From: Sphingomonadales bacterium
GTDB taxonomy: Bacteria; Pseudomonadota; Alphaproteobacteria; Sphingomonadales; Sphingomonadaceae
Direction: 5' to 3'
DNA: 64,000 nt
Assembly: GCA_016704425.1 (NCBI GenBank)
Contig: JADJAC010000010.1
Span: forward strand, 179,501 to 243,500
Position numbers and translations under genes: made by a program. The notes below the pieces were generated by a model. That model ran no database searches. It was not told where the DNA came from and worked only from the letters and a program-made list of their open reading frames with translations. Of the stretch, positions 54,064 through 61,571 are shown in pieces. How positions within the stretch are numbered: position 1 is the first letter of the stretch; the number at the start of each line of letters is the position of its first letter.

Positions 54064-54408
54064 ATGAAATGGAAGTCGAATGGGGCGGCAATAATTGCGC
54101 TGATCATGTCTCCCGGCTGTTCGGACGCGCGGTCTGAGTATGAAGACTCTGCGTATGAGGACTCCTTGGCTGCTTCAGAGGATTCGGCACGCTCGCCTGA
54201 AGCGGACGATGGCGATTATCTTGCTGAGCCTGCCAGCGATGCAGATAGCCCTAGCGAGTTTCATGGCTATGACTGCACACAGGATTGCTCAGGTCACGAA
54301 GCCGGATACGCATGGGCCGAGGACAAGGGAGTTGTGGATGCAGAGGATTGCGGCGGCTCGTCCCAATCCTTCGAGGAAGGGTGCAGGGCCTATGCGGATC
54401 AACAATAG
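54064..54408 (+). CDS. Small acidic exported protein with four-cysteine motif
   Basis: This 114-residue protein starts with a hydrophobic signal (MKWKSNGAAIIALIMSPGC) that may be a lipobox (MSPGC, then SDAR). The middle is acidic (EYEDSAYEDSLAASEDSARSPEADDGD). The C terminus has the motif YDCTQDCSGHEAGYAWAEDKGVVDAEDCGGSSQSFEEGCRAY with four Cys, found in many small proteobacterial proteins of unknown function. It is divergent from the hxs cluster by 112 bases and may belong with it. Function unknown. Confidence 0.65.
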   Translation: MKWKSNGAAIIALIMSPGCSDARSEYEDSAYEDSLAASEDSARSPEADDGDYLAEPASDADSPSEFHGYDCTQDCSGHEAGYAWAEDKGVVDAEDCGGSSQSFEEGCRAYADQQ

Positions 54409-54528
54409 GTCAGAATAACTCGAATAGAACGCCCCCGGCGCATTGCATTGCGTTTGACGTGACCTGACGTGACCCCCTGATTTCCCTCCAAGAATGATTA
54501 GAGTCCGGCCCTGAGAGAAGGACGGACG

Positions 54529-54795
54529 ATGAAGCGATCACGATTTACGGAAGAACAGATTATCGGTGTGCTGCGGGAAGCAGAGGCGGGCGCGAAGACG
54601 GCTGCCCTTGCCCGCAAGCACGGTATTTCGGAAGCGACGCTTTACAACTGGAAGGCCAAGTATGGCGGGTTGGAGGTGTCTGAGGCGAAGCGGCTCCGGG
54701 CGCTCGAAGATGAGAACGCGAAGCTCAAGCGGTTGCTGGCGGATGCGATGCTGGACAATGCAGGTCTGAAGGATCTGCTTTCAAAAAAATGGTAA
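54529..54795 (+). CDS. IS3-family transposase OrfA
   Basis: This 88-residue OrfA is a helix-turn-helix DNA-binding protein: [47 protein letters not shown], then a leucine-zipper-like coiled coil ([32 protein letters not shown]). It is intact. AAAAAAA at 54783-54789 just before its stop is a typical -1 frameshift site that would make an OrfAB fusion transposase. Confidence 0.9.
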   Translation: MKRSRFTEEQIIGVLREAEAGAKTAALARKHGISEATLYNWKAKYGGLEVSEAKRLRALEDENAKLKRLLADAMLDNAGLKDLLSKKW

Positions 54796-55646
54796 CGCCT
54801 GCCGCCAAGCGGGAAGCGGTCGCGCATCTTCAGGCCCTGCTTGATGTCAGCGAGCGGCGGGCGTGCAGGGTCATTGCAGCAGATCGGACGGTCATCCGAT
54901 ACCGGTCGCGCCGTGATAACGAGAGTGCGCTCAGGGAGAAGCTGCGCGATCTGGCGCACCAGCGCCGACGGTTCGGCTATCGCCGCCTGCATATTCTGCT
55001 GCGCCGCGACGGGGTGCTGATCAACCGCAAGAAGACCCAGCGGCTGTATCGCGAGGAGGGCTTGACCGTGCGGCGGCGCAAGGGGCGCAAGCGCGCGGTA
55101 GGCGCACGGGCCCTGGCTCCCGTTCTGGCGCTGCCCAACCAGCGCTGGAGCCTGGACTTCGTGCACGACCAGATGACGACGGGTCGCCGGTTCCGGGTGC
55201 TCAACGTCGTTGACGACGTGACGCGCGAGTGCCTGGCGGCTGTTCCGGACACCTCGATCTCGGGCAAGCGAGTGGTGCGCGAACTGACCGAGCTGATCGC
55301 CGTGCGTGGCAAGCCCGGCATGATCGTCAGCGACAACGGCACCGAGCTGACCTCGAACGCGGTTCTCGAATGGTGCGGTGAAGCCAGGATCGAGTGGCAC
55401 TACACGACGCCGGGCAAGCCCACGCAGAATGCGTTCGTCGAGAGCTTCAATGGTCGGATGCGTGATGAGCTGCTCAACGAGACGCTGTTCACCAGCCTTG
55501 CCCATGCCCGTGAGAAGATCGCTGCATGGGCCCACGACTACAACACCGGGCGACCGCACTCGTCGCTCGGATATGCCACCCCGGCGGCGTTCGCCGCTGA
55601 CCTCAAAAAGCAAGGGTCTGCTTCGCTCCGCATAGCCGGAGGCTAA
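54789..55646 (+). CDS. IS3-family transposase OrfB (DDE integrase)
   Basis: This 285-residue rve/DDE transposase catalytic part is reached by -1 frameshift from OrfA. It shows an HTH_21-type start ([27 protein letters not shown]), then WSLDFVHDQ with the first Asp, [30 protein letters not shown] with the second Asp, and the Glu in [19 protein letters not shown]. The C terminus [18 protein letters not shown] is complete. The catalytic triad looks intact, so it may be functional in trans. Confidence 0.92.
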   Translation: MVTPAAKREAVAHLQALLDVSERRACRVIAADRTVIRYRSRRDNESALREKLRDLAHQRRRFGYRRLHILLRRDGVLINRKKTQRLYREEGLTVRRRKGRKRAVGARALAPVLALPNQRWSLDFVHDQMTTGRRFRVLNVVDDVTRECLAAVPDTSISGKRVVRELTELIAVRGKPGMIVSDNGTELTSNAVLEWCGEARIEWHYTTPGKPTQNAFVESFNGRMRDELLNETLFTSLAHAREKIAAWAHDYNTGRPHSSLGYATPAAFAADLKKQGSASLRIAGG

Positions 55647-55654
55647 ACGCGCCA

Positions 55655-55804
55655 GCCGACGCGCTGCTGGCCATTGCAGGATGGTCACCAAGCGAAAAGG
55701 CTGTTTCTGACGACTACGGCGATCCCGGCAATCCTGACCTTTATACAGAGTGGGTGGCCGCCATCACCTATCCAGGCCTAGACCTCTCATTCCTATACGT
55801 ATAA
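55655..55804 (+). pseudogene. Orphan C-terminal gene fragment abutting the IS
   Basis: A 49-codon open stretch reads ADALLAIAGWSPSEKAVSDD...DPGNPDLYTEWVAAITYPGLDLSFLYV and ends at a stop. It has no start and begins right after the IS orfB stop. It has coding-like character and looks like the end of a host gene cut by recombination with the IS. Its family is not recognised. Confidence 0.4.
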
Positions 55805-56131
55805 GGGTCTCGGATCAGCCGGTTGCATTACGACAGCATGTTTGAAATGAGAACTTAACTGTAAGCGATGGTTGGTAAAGTGATTTAGCCCACAGAGATG
55901 CGGGCGAAGGACAAGAGCGAATGAGCCCCTCGTGACGTTCGTCATCACTAAGAGCAGCCCCAGCTCTAATAAGCCCCCGCATCCTGTCCCAGAACCATCA
56001 TCTGAATTGTTTCCGACTTACCTGCACCTCTCAGATGGTAGAGAAATTTGGATTTCTGTGCCTCAGCCTGACAGGCTAACTATGGTGATCCCGATTGTTC
56101 CCCGTCAGCACCTTTGTCCCAGATTTGAGGT
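55805..56131. other. Spacer between the two IS3-type elements
   Basis: About 330 bases between the gene fragment and the second IS. A GTG-started frame of 69 codons (55932-56141) ends inside the left inverted repeat of the IS; it may be the front of an interrupted gene but has no recognised features. Otherwise nothing is seen. Confidence 0.35.
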
Positions 56132-56144
56132 TGTGATTTAAGGA

Positions 56145-56195
56145 GTGATTTGGTCTCGTCGTAGTGACGAAGGAACGAAGATGAGACCAAATCAC
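56145..56195. repeat. 13-base inverted repeat spanning the IS orfA start codon
   Basis: GTGATTTGGTCTC at 56145-56157 pairs perfectly with GAGACCAAATCAC at 56183-56195; the orfA ATG is at 56181 in the loop edge. The hairpin would hide the start codon in readthrough mRNA, a known way for ISs to block transposase translation from outside promoters. Confidence 0.7.
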
Positions 56196-56558
56196 TCTGG
56201 CCAATCGAAGGCCTCTGCCGAACGTGTGGTGAAGGATATTCGCCGTGCAACCCGGCGCCACTTCTCTGCCGAGGACAAGATCAGGATCGTACTGGAAGGC
56301 CTGCGCGGCGACGACAGCATTGCAGAGCTGTGCCGTAAGGAAGGCATTGCACAGAGCCTGTATTACACCTGGTCGAAGGAGTTCATGGAGGCGGGCAAGC
56401 GCCGCCTCGCCGGCGACACTGCTCGTGCGGCCACAACCGGCGAGGTACATGATCTGCGCCGCGAAGCCCGTGCATTGAAGGAATGCGTCGCCGATCTGAC
56501 ACTGGAGAACCGGTTGCTCAAAAAAAGCATGATCGCGGATGGGGACGACGACGCATGA
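56181..56558 (+). CDS. IS3-family transposase OrfA (second element)
   Basis: This 125-residue OrfA has a helix-turn-helix of the IS3/IS2 kind: RATRRHFSAEDKIRIVLEGLRGDDSIAELCRKEGIAQSLYYTWSKEFMEAGKRRLAGDTARAAT, followed by a coiled coil (VHDLRREARALKECVADLTLENRLLKKSM). The start at 56181 fits the hairpin layout; the upstream extension to 56145 is inside the inverted repeat. The stop overlaps the orfB start (ATGA). Confidence 0.85.
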   Translation: MRPNHSGQSKASAERVVKDIRRATRRHFSAEDKIRIVLEGLRGDDSIAELCRKEGIAQSLYYTWSKEFMEAGKRRLAGDTARAATTGEVHDLRREARALKECVADLTLENRLLKKSMIADGDDDA

Positions 56559-57535
56559 GATATCCCGCATCGGAAAAGCTCGAGATCATCAGGATCGTCG
56601 AGCAGTCGCATCTGCCCGCAAAGCTCACCCTGGACAAGCTGGGCGTATCGCGCAGGACCTTCTACCGCTGGTACGACCGCTACCTCGAAGGTGGGCCGGA
56701 GGCGCTTGCCGATCGCCCATCCGCGCCCAGCAGGGTGTGGAACCGCATCCCCGATACCATCCATGACCAGATCATCGAGCTGGCGCTGGAGCAGTCTGAA
56801 CTGAGCCCCGGGAACTGGCCGTGAGGTTCACGGACGACAAGCGTTACTTCGTGTCCGAAGCCACGGTTTACCGGCTGTTGAAGGCCCATGACCTCATCAC
56901 CAGCCCGGCCTATGTCGTCATCAAGGCGACCAACGAGTTCCACACCAAAACGACGCGGCCCAACGAGATGTGGCAGACCGACTTCACCTACTTCAAGATC
57001 ATCGGCTGGGGCTGGATGTACCTGTCCACGGTGCTCGACGACTTCTCACGCTACATCATCAGTTGGAAGCTTTGCACCAACATGCGGGCCGAGGATGTCA
57101 CCGACACGCTGGATATGGCCTTGCAGGCTTCAGGCTGCTCGTCGGCAACGGTGCAGCACAAGCCACGGCTGCTCAGCGATAATGGACCCAGTTACATCGC
57201 GGGCGAGCTGGCCGGAATATATCGAAGCGCAGAAAATGAGCCATGTGCGCGGCGCACCGCTGCATCCGCAAACCCAAGGCAAGATCGAACGCTGGCACCA
57301 GACACTCAAGAACCGCATCCTCTTGGAAAACTACTTCCTGCCCGGCGATCTGGAACGGCAGATCGAGGCGTTCGTGGAGCACTACAACCATCGGCGCTAT
57401 CATGAGAGCCTGAACAACGTAACGCCTGCCGATGCCTACTTCGGCAGGGCTGAAGCCATCATCAAACAGCGAGAAAGGATCAAACGACACACCATCGAAG
57501 ATCGGCGCTTGCAACACCGCAAGCTAGCCGCATAA
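56555..57535 (+). pseudogene. IS3-family transposase OrfB with two frameshifts
   Basis: The N-terminal part reads MRYPASEKLEIIRIVEQSHLPAKLTLDKLGVSRRTFYRWYDRYLEGGPEALADRPSAP, and breaks near 56808 (one base missing in SPRELAVRF). The middle shows WQTDFTYFKIIGWGWMYLSTVLDDFSR and LLSDNGPSY of the DDE core, then breaks again near 57215 (one base extra before EYIEAQ). The final part has HPQTQGKIERWHQTLKNR with the catalytic Glu and ends HRRYHESLNNVTPADAYFGR. The protein cannot be made whole. Confidence 0.85.
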
Positions 57536-57578
57536 CATCAACCAAACAGACGAGGCCAACGCTCCGCTAATTTACGCA

Positions 57579-57904
57579 GCCATCAGTGCCAAATGTTCTG
57601 ACGACGGACACGCTGTGCATGCTCCTGCGCCAGTCATCCCGGCGCGTGTGGCCTTGTTCATTTCGACTTTTGCACAGCATCTCCAGCACAGTGGCGCATT
57701 TGATTGATTGGCAAGGCGCTCGTCACAGGCCATATCGTTGCAAGCAAGACCGCACTTGCGGATATAGGGCAACCCCTCAAAGATTTGGCGGCTCTTCAAT
57801 GAGCAAATTGCATTCGATGCCCGAAAGCGGTGTGTGTGTCTGGGTCCATGTCCGCTACGAGCGGTGCTTTCTTGCCGATGATCGCAAATTACTCGGAGAC
57901 CTGA
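57579..57904. other. Region between the IS and purU without a clear gene
   Basis: About 330 bases with no convincing coding pattern on either strand. It presumably holds the purU promoter; a GGAGAC site at 57895 precedes the purU GTG start. Confidence 0.4.
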
Positions 57905-58756
57905 GTGTACTATATTCTTTTGGCAACATGCCGCGACCTACCCGGAATCAGCGCGGCAGTAACGGGCTTCCTCGCGAACTCAAACGGGTTCATACTTGAC
58001 AGTGCTCAGTTTGGTGACCCGCAAACCAATCAGTTCTTTCTCCGCATTGCGTTTCGTGCGGCAGAGGGTGACGAGCTCGATCTCGAAGGCCTGCGCAGCG
58101 GGTTTTTGCCGATTGCCAAGCGATTTGAAATGACCTGGTCGATGAGCGATGCGAGCGTTCGGCCGAAAACACTGATCGCGGTGTCGCGGTTCGGTCACTG
58201 CTTGAATGACCTCCTCCATAGGTGGCGAACAGGTGCGCTCCCGATTGACGTAGTGGCGGTCGTGTCAAATCATGATGATATGCGTGATCTCGTCCAGTGG
58301 CATGGCCTGCCCTATCATCACCTGCCGGTTACCCGCGATACCAAGGCCGACCAGGAGCGCGCGTTTGCTGATGTGATTGATGGTTCAGGCGCTGAGCTCG
58401 TTGTGCTCGCCCGGTACATGCAGATCCTCTCACGCGAGTTCTCCGCCATACTTGCCGGGCGTTGCATCAATATCCATCACAGCTTTCTGCCGAGCTTCAA
58501 AGGGGCCAAACCATATCACCAGGCGCATGAACGCGGGGTCAAGATCATCGGCGCGACGGCGCATTATGTGACTGACGATCTCGACGAAGGACCGATCATC
58601 GAGCAGGATGTCGAGCGGGTTGGTCACGATCGCACGGCTCTCCAGCTTGTCGAGACGGGTCAGGATATCGAAGCGCGTGTGCTCGCACGTGCTGTCCGCT
58701 GGCACGCCGAAAAGCGTATTCTCATCAATGGATCCAAGACGGTGGTGTTCCGGTGA
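57905..58756 (+). CDS. purU: Formyltetrahydrofolate deformylase
   Basis: This 283-residue enzyme hydrolyses 10-formyl-THF to formate and THF, balancing one-carbon pools. An N-terminal ACT domain (YYILLATCRDLPGISAAVTGFLANSNGFILDSAQFGD) is followed by a formyltransferase fold with NHDDMRDLVQWHGLPYHHLPV, LARYMQILS and the catalytic set in INIHHSFLPSFKGAKPYHQAHERGVKIIGATAHYVTDDLDEGPII. GTG is the start, with GGAGAC upstream. It lies in the accessory region between an IS and a Gre-like gene. Confidence 0.92.
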   Translation: MYYILLATCRDLPGISAAVTGFLANSNGFILDSAQFGDPQTNQFFLRIAFRAAEGDELDLEGLRSGFLPIAKRFEMTWSMSDASVRPKTLIAVSRFGHCLNDLLHRWRTGALPIDVVAVVSNHDDMRDLVQWHGLPYHHLPVTRDTKADQERAFADVIDGSGAELVVLARYMQILSREFSAILAGRCINIHHSFLPSFKGAKPYHQAHERGVKIIGATAHYVTDDLDEGPIIEQDVERVGHDRTALQLVETGQDIEARVLARAVRWHAEKRILINGSKTVVFR

Positions 58757-58802
58757 CACCAACTTAGGTGCTTGTCGACCTGCCAAACCATCGGAGGCCT
58801 TC

Positions 58803-59267
58803 ATGAGTGTCGCATTTCGTCGTGAGAGCGACGAGGAACACAAGGAGCCACGGTTCGAACTTCCGATCCCGGCTGGACCCAACCTTGTCACGGTAGCAGG
58901 CAAGCAGCTCATCGAGGACCGGTTGTCCGCAATCGAAGCCGAGCTTGCCGGTTGTACCGACAAGGACGCCGTTGAACTGCTGATGCGCCAAAAGCGCTAT
59001 TGGCAAACCCGCCATGCCACGGCTGAACTTGCGCCGATCCCGACCGGCGACGAAGTGGCCTTCGGCACTCGCGTGACTTTCCGGCTCAAGGGCAAGCTAC
59101 GCACGATCGACATTGTTGGAGATGATGAAGCCGATCCAGCAACGAACCGGATCTCGTCCTCAGCACCATTGGTGCGCGCACTTCTGGGTGCATCACCAGG
59201 CGATATCTGCGCATTCGGTGGAGATGACCAGGCTGTCGAAGTTGTAGAGATTAGTCCTGCGGCTTGA
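58803..59267 (+). CDS. GreA/GreB-like transcription elongation factor family protein
   Basis: This 154-residue protein has a GreA/GreB-like layout: an N-terminal helical part (VAGKQLIEDRLSAIEAELAGCTDKDAVELLMRQKRYWQTRHATAELAP) and a C-terminal FKBP-like GreA_GreB_C domain (VAFGTRVTFRLKGKLRTIDIVGDDEADPATNRISSSAPLVRALLGASPGD). The acidic coiled-coil tip of true GreA/B is not evident, so it may be a Gre-like regulator (Rnk/GreAB-like) acting on RNA polymerase. It follows purU by 46 bases and may be co-transcribed. Confidence 0.82.
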   Translation: MSVAFRRESDEEHKEPRFELPIPAGPNLVTVAGKQLIEDRLSAIEAELAGCTDKDAVELLMRQKRYWQTRHATAELAPIPTGDEVAFGTRVTFRLKGKLRTIDIVGDDEADPATNRISSSAPLVRALLGASPGDICAFGGDDQAVEVVEISPAA

Positions 59268-59506
59268 ACCGACAGCCAGGAACGCTGCCATGGCTTGCAT
59301 TGTGGCGCCGACCGAGACCAGGGCATAGATCACCCTGACGCCGAATGGCCTTGCACGGCAGGCCTCAAAAGCCTTCAAGGTACCCCATCATCTCCATACC
59401 GTGCGCAACCTTGAACCCAGCGTTCCCAAGTACCCCCCTTTGTAGACGAGAGCAGTGTCAAACACTCTCATCCGCATAATGGCGCGACGAAGGTGGAGGA
59501 TTAATC
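59268..59506. other. Intergenic region after the Gre-like gene
   Basis: No convincing gene is seen here. A minus-strand frame (59193-59378) with one hydrophobic segment overlaps the Gre-like gene and is not supported. Confidence 0.4.
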
Positions 59507-59581
59507 ATGGACAAAACCATTCCCGCGTCGATCCCGGTGCTCCCTGTTATTGCCGATAATGTCCCTGTTATGGCCAATTAA
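59507..59581 (+). CDS. Very short frame with strong ribosome-binding site (24 residues)
   Basis: An ATG 7 bases after GGTGGAGGA opens a 24-codon frame (MDKTIPASIPVLPVIADNVPVMAN). The second half is encoded by the CCTGTTAT direct repeats. It could be a real small peptide, or the start of a lost gene overrun by repeats. Evidence is only the good site. Confidence 0.25.
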   Translation: MDKTIPASIPVLPVIADNVPVMAN

Positions 59582-59628
59582 ATATCCTGTTATGGTCGAT
59601 TGAATACCCTGTTATGGCAATTAACAGG
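59543..59628. repeat. Four direct repeats of about 22 bases (CCTGTTAT...)
   Basis: CCTGTTAT units start at 59543, 59564, 59586 and 59608, i.e. 21, 22 and 22 bases apart, each followed by GGC/TGC and an AAT-rich tail. Spacing close to two helical turns puts them on one face of the DNA. They resemble iterons or a multi-site operator. Confidence 0.6.
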
Positions 59629-59729
59629 GAACTGGCTTTCTTGCGCGCCAAGAGATTGATTTACCTAGGTTATTTCTTGAGATTAGTAGCTGATTGGCCG
59701 CGTTCAGCCTGTTTTCAGGCCGAATTTTT

Positions 59730-59771
59730 GAAATTTTCCCTGTAAATTCCCGTAAAACAGGGAAATTCCAA
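59730..59771. repeat. Inverted repeat related to the CCTGTTAT units
   Basis: TTTTCCCTGT and ACAGGGAAAT arms flank AAATTCCCGTAAA, so the CCCTGT core of the nearby direct repeats recurs here as a dyad. It could be a binding site for the same factor, or part of a small mobile repeat family. Confidence 0.5.
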
Positions 59772-59841
59772 ATGAGACCGTATCCCTCAGGACTGCGGCC
59801 ACCACCACCCCTCCTATGAACCTCAGGCCCGGGTGCGCGTC

Positions 59842-61404
59842 TTACGGCCCTCCGAAGGCAAACTGTACAATGGAGAGCGCGTCGGGGTCTATCCTCCGCG
59901 CGGTGTCTGCGGCCATGCGCGATTCGACACTCATACCAAGCCAGTCATAGGTTCCTGCAAGGTAAGCATAAGCACGCGGATCCCCCGGATCCTGCTTGGC
60001 GGCGGCAAGGAACAGCGCGAGTGCGGGCTGGAAGTCCTTTTCCCGGTATAGCGCAATCCCCCGGGCCAGCGCCGAACCAGGCGCAACCGGTTCGCGGGCG
60101 GAGCGTTTGGCCTGTGCTGTTGCCGGTGCTGCCTGCCTCGCTGTCGCGGCGGGAGGGGCTGGGGAGGGCTTGGGAGCGACAGCCTGTGCGGCAGCGGGTG
60201 CTGGGTCCAGTGGAGGGCAAGGCTCCTCGCCCGTCATCATGCACCCCAACTGGCGCAAGCTTTCCGCTTTGCCCCGATCTATCGCAACACCCTTGCCGTT
60301 CTGGTAAATCGCGGCGGCATCCCTGCAGGCTGCGGCCTCGTTGTCTTTGCAGGCTTGCTCGTAGAGTGCGGCGATTTCCCCCGGCTGGCCACGCTTGGTC
60401 TTGTCGAGGAACTCGGCAGTGCTGCTGCAGCCATATTTTGGGCTGGCCTTGCAACTGCGACGGTAAAGCGCTTCCGCGGTGGCGAGGTTCAATGCCACCC
60501 CTTCGCCTTTCCAGTAGTGGTCGGCGAGGTACCAGCATTTCCCGGGATCGAGATCGCAGGCGCGGCGGTTGTAACCGAACGCCTTGACATCATTGGGCTG
60601 CGGCGGAAACCCTTTCGCACCGACCTTTGCGAGCGTGTACAGCAGTCCGGCGGCAGAGCAGCCACTGGCATTGCCGAGTGTGCAAGCCCGATCATAATAG
60701 CGCAACGCTTCAACCGGGCTCCCCCCGCTCCCCATGTCCACGTCCCTCGCGTAACCAATGGAGAGGCAGGCGCTGGCTGCCGCCTTCTTGTCAGGGTTCG
60801 TGCGGCAACTGGTTTCCGGGTCGCCCATTGGGTTCTTTGCGGCTGCCGGTACGGTACGTGCCGCCGGGCGCGCTGCAGCCCTTGCGGGCGCAGGCGCAGC
60901 GGCTGGCGGCGGCAACAGCCCCTTGTCCCTGAGGAATTTGCAGCCCCTCGAACCCATGGCGCAGCCCTTGTCCATCAGTGATGTGCCGAGCGCCTCATTC
61001 CTCGCTACGCCCTCGCCGAGGCGATAGGCAAACCCCAGGCTGAAACAGCCATCGGCAGAATTGAGATCGCAGCCTTTGCGGTAGAACTGCTTCGCCCGGG
61101 GAATATCCTGCTGTCCGCCAGAAGCGGAATCGAGCAAAGTGCCGGCATGGTAACAGGACTCTCCCTGCTTCAGCGCGCAGGCCCGGATATGGAAGGTCAG
61201 AGCGCGCACCGGGTCCCTGGCGACGCCGGTTCCCCGTTGGAGCCGATCGGCGACGTCGAAACAGGCCCGGCCATCGCCCCGGGTGCAGGCGGCCTGCTGC
61301 GCGGCGAGACTGGGTTTGGGCGGCTCTGCGGCGGTCGCCGATGCAGCGCCCAACAAAGCGGCGAACAGAGCCGCAAAGAGCGCAGAAAATCCGTACCTTG
61401 CCAT
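59842..61404 (-). CDS. Exported Sel1-like repeat protein with cysteines
   Basis: This 520-residue protein has a signal peptide (MARYGFSALFAALFAALLGAASATAA) and many Sel1-like (TPR-type) repeats, with units such as GDGRACFDVADRLQRGTGVARDPVRALTFHIRACALKQGESCYHAGTLL. Paired cysteines in each repeat recall Helicobacter cysteine-rich proteins and imply periplasmic disulfides. A Pro/Ala linker follows (~150-185 and ~390-425), and a last TPR-like repeat closes the protein (GIALYREKDFQPALALFLAAAKQDPGDPRAYAYLAGTYDWLG). Probably a scaffold for protein interaction; no enzyme motif. Confidence 0.85.
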   Translation of the reverse strand: MARYGFSALFAALFAALLGAASATAAEPPKPSLAAQQAACTRGDGRACFDVADRLQRGTGVARDPVRALTFHIRACALKQGESCYHAGTLLDSASGGQQDIPRAKQFYRKGCDLNSADGCFSLGFAYRLGEGVARNEALGTSLMDKGCAMGSRGCKFLRDKGLLPPPAAAPAPARAAARPAARTVPAAAKNPMGDPETSCRTNPDKKAAASACLSIGYARDVDMGSGGSPVEALRYYDRACTLGNASGCSAAGLLYTLAKVGAKGFPPQPNDVKAFGYNRRACDLDPGKCWYLADHYWKGEGVALNLATAEALYRRSCKASPKYGCSSTAEFLDKTKRGQPGEIAALYEQACKDNEAAACRDAAAIYQNGKGVAIDRGKAESLRQLGCMMTGEEPCPPLDPAPAAAQAVAPKPSPAPPAATARQAAPATAQAKRSAREPVAPGSALARGIALYREKDFQPALALFLAAAKQDPGDPRAYAYLAGTYDWLGMSVESRMAADTARRIDPDALSIVQFAFGGP

Positions 61405-61571
61405 ACCGACCGTCTCCTGACGCGGTTGCGGAATGCGCAGATGCTAGCCTTCGAACCATGTTACCACAACACGAATCGGGCCAGACGCCAGGCTGCGCCT
61501 GAGTTCCCGCAGACAGGCCGTGAAATTGTGTATGGTCGCAATCGAGGCCCGTCCGGAGGCGAGCTTGCTTC

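Larger units (their letters stand above)
54460..55646 (+). mobile_element. IS3-family insertion sequence, right end missing
   Basis: The element contains orfA and orfB of an IS3-family (IS407-like) transposase with a slippery A7 between them. The left end reads TGACCTGACGTGACCCCCTG near 54460. A 10-base tandem TGACGTGACC (54455-54474) lies across the end. No matching right inverted repeat (expected near GGGGTCACGTCA) is seen after the orfB stop, so the right end has been lost. Probably not mobile by itself. Confidence 0.75.
56132..57578 (+). mobile_element. Second IS3-family element with terminal inverted repeats, decayed
   Basis: The left end TGTGATTTAAGGAGTGATTT at 56132 and the right end, read inverted from 57578 as TGCGTAAATTAGCGGAGCGT, share an imperfect inverted repeat that continues through GGxCTCGTC, giving an element of about 1447 bases. 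It encodes orfA and a twice-frameshifted orfB. No target duplication is clear. It is a different IS from the copy at 54460. Confidence 0.7.

Noticed and set aside
40945..54460. att-type direct repeat of the tRNA-Ala 3' end
   Set aside because: No second copy of the GGTTCGATCCCGCTAGG segment was found in the window, so an attR site could not be placed.
55932..56141. 69-codon GTG-started frame between the IS elements
   Set aside because: Its end lies in the IS inverted repeat and its content shows no domain; mentioned only as a possible interrupted gene.
59193..59378. 61-codon minus-strand frame with one hydrophobic segment
   Set aside because: Overlaps the end of the Gre-like gene by 75 bases, no clear ribosome-binding site, no homology recognised.
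59543..59628. CRISPR array
   Set aside because: Repeats are about 8-12 bases conserved with 10-base gaps, far too short for CRISPR repeats and spacers, and no cas genes are present.
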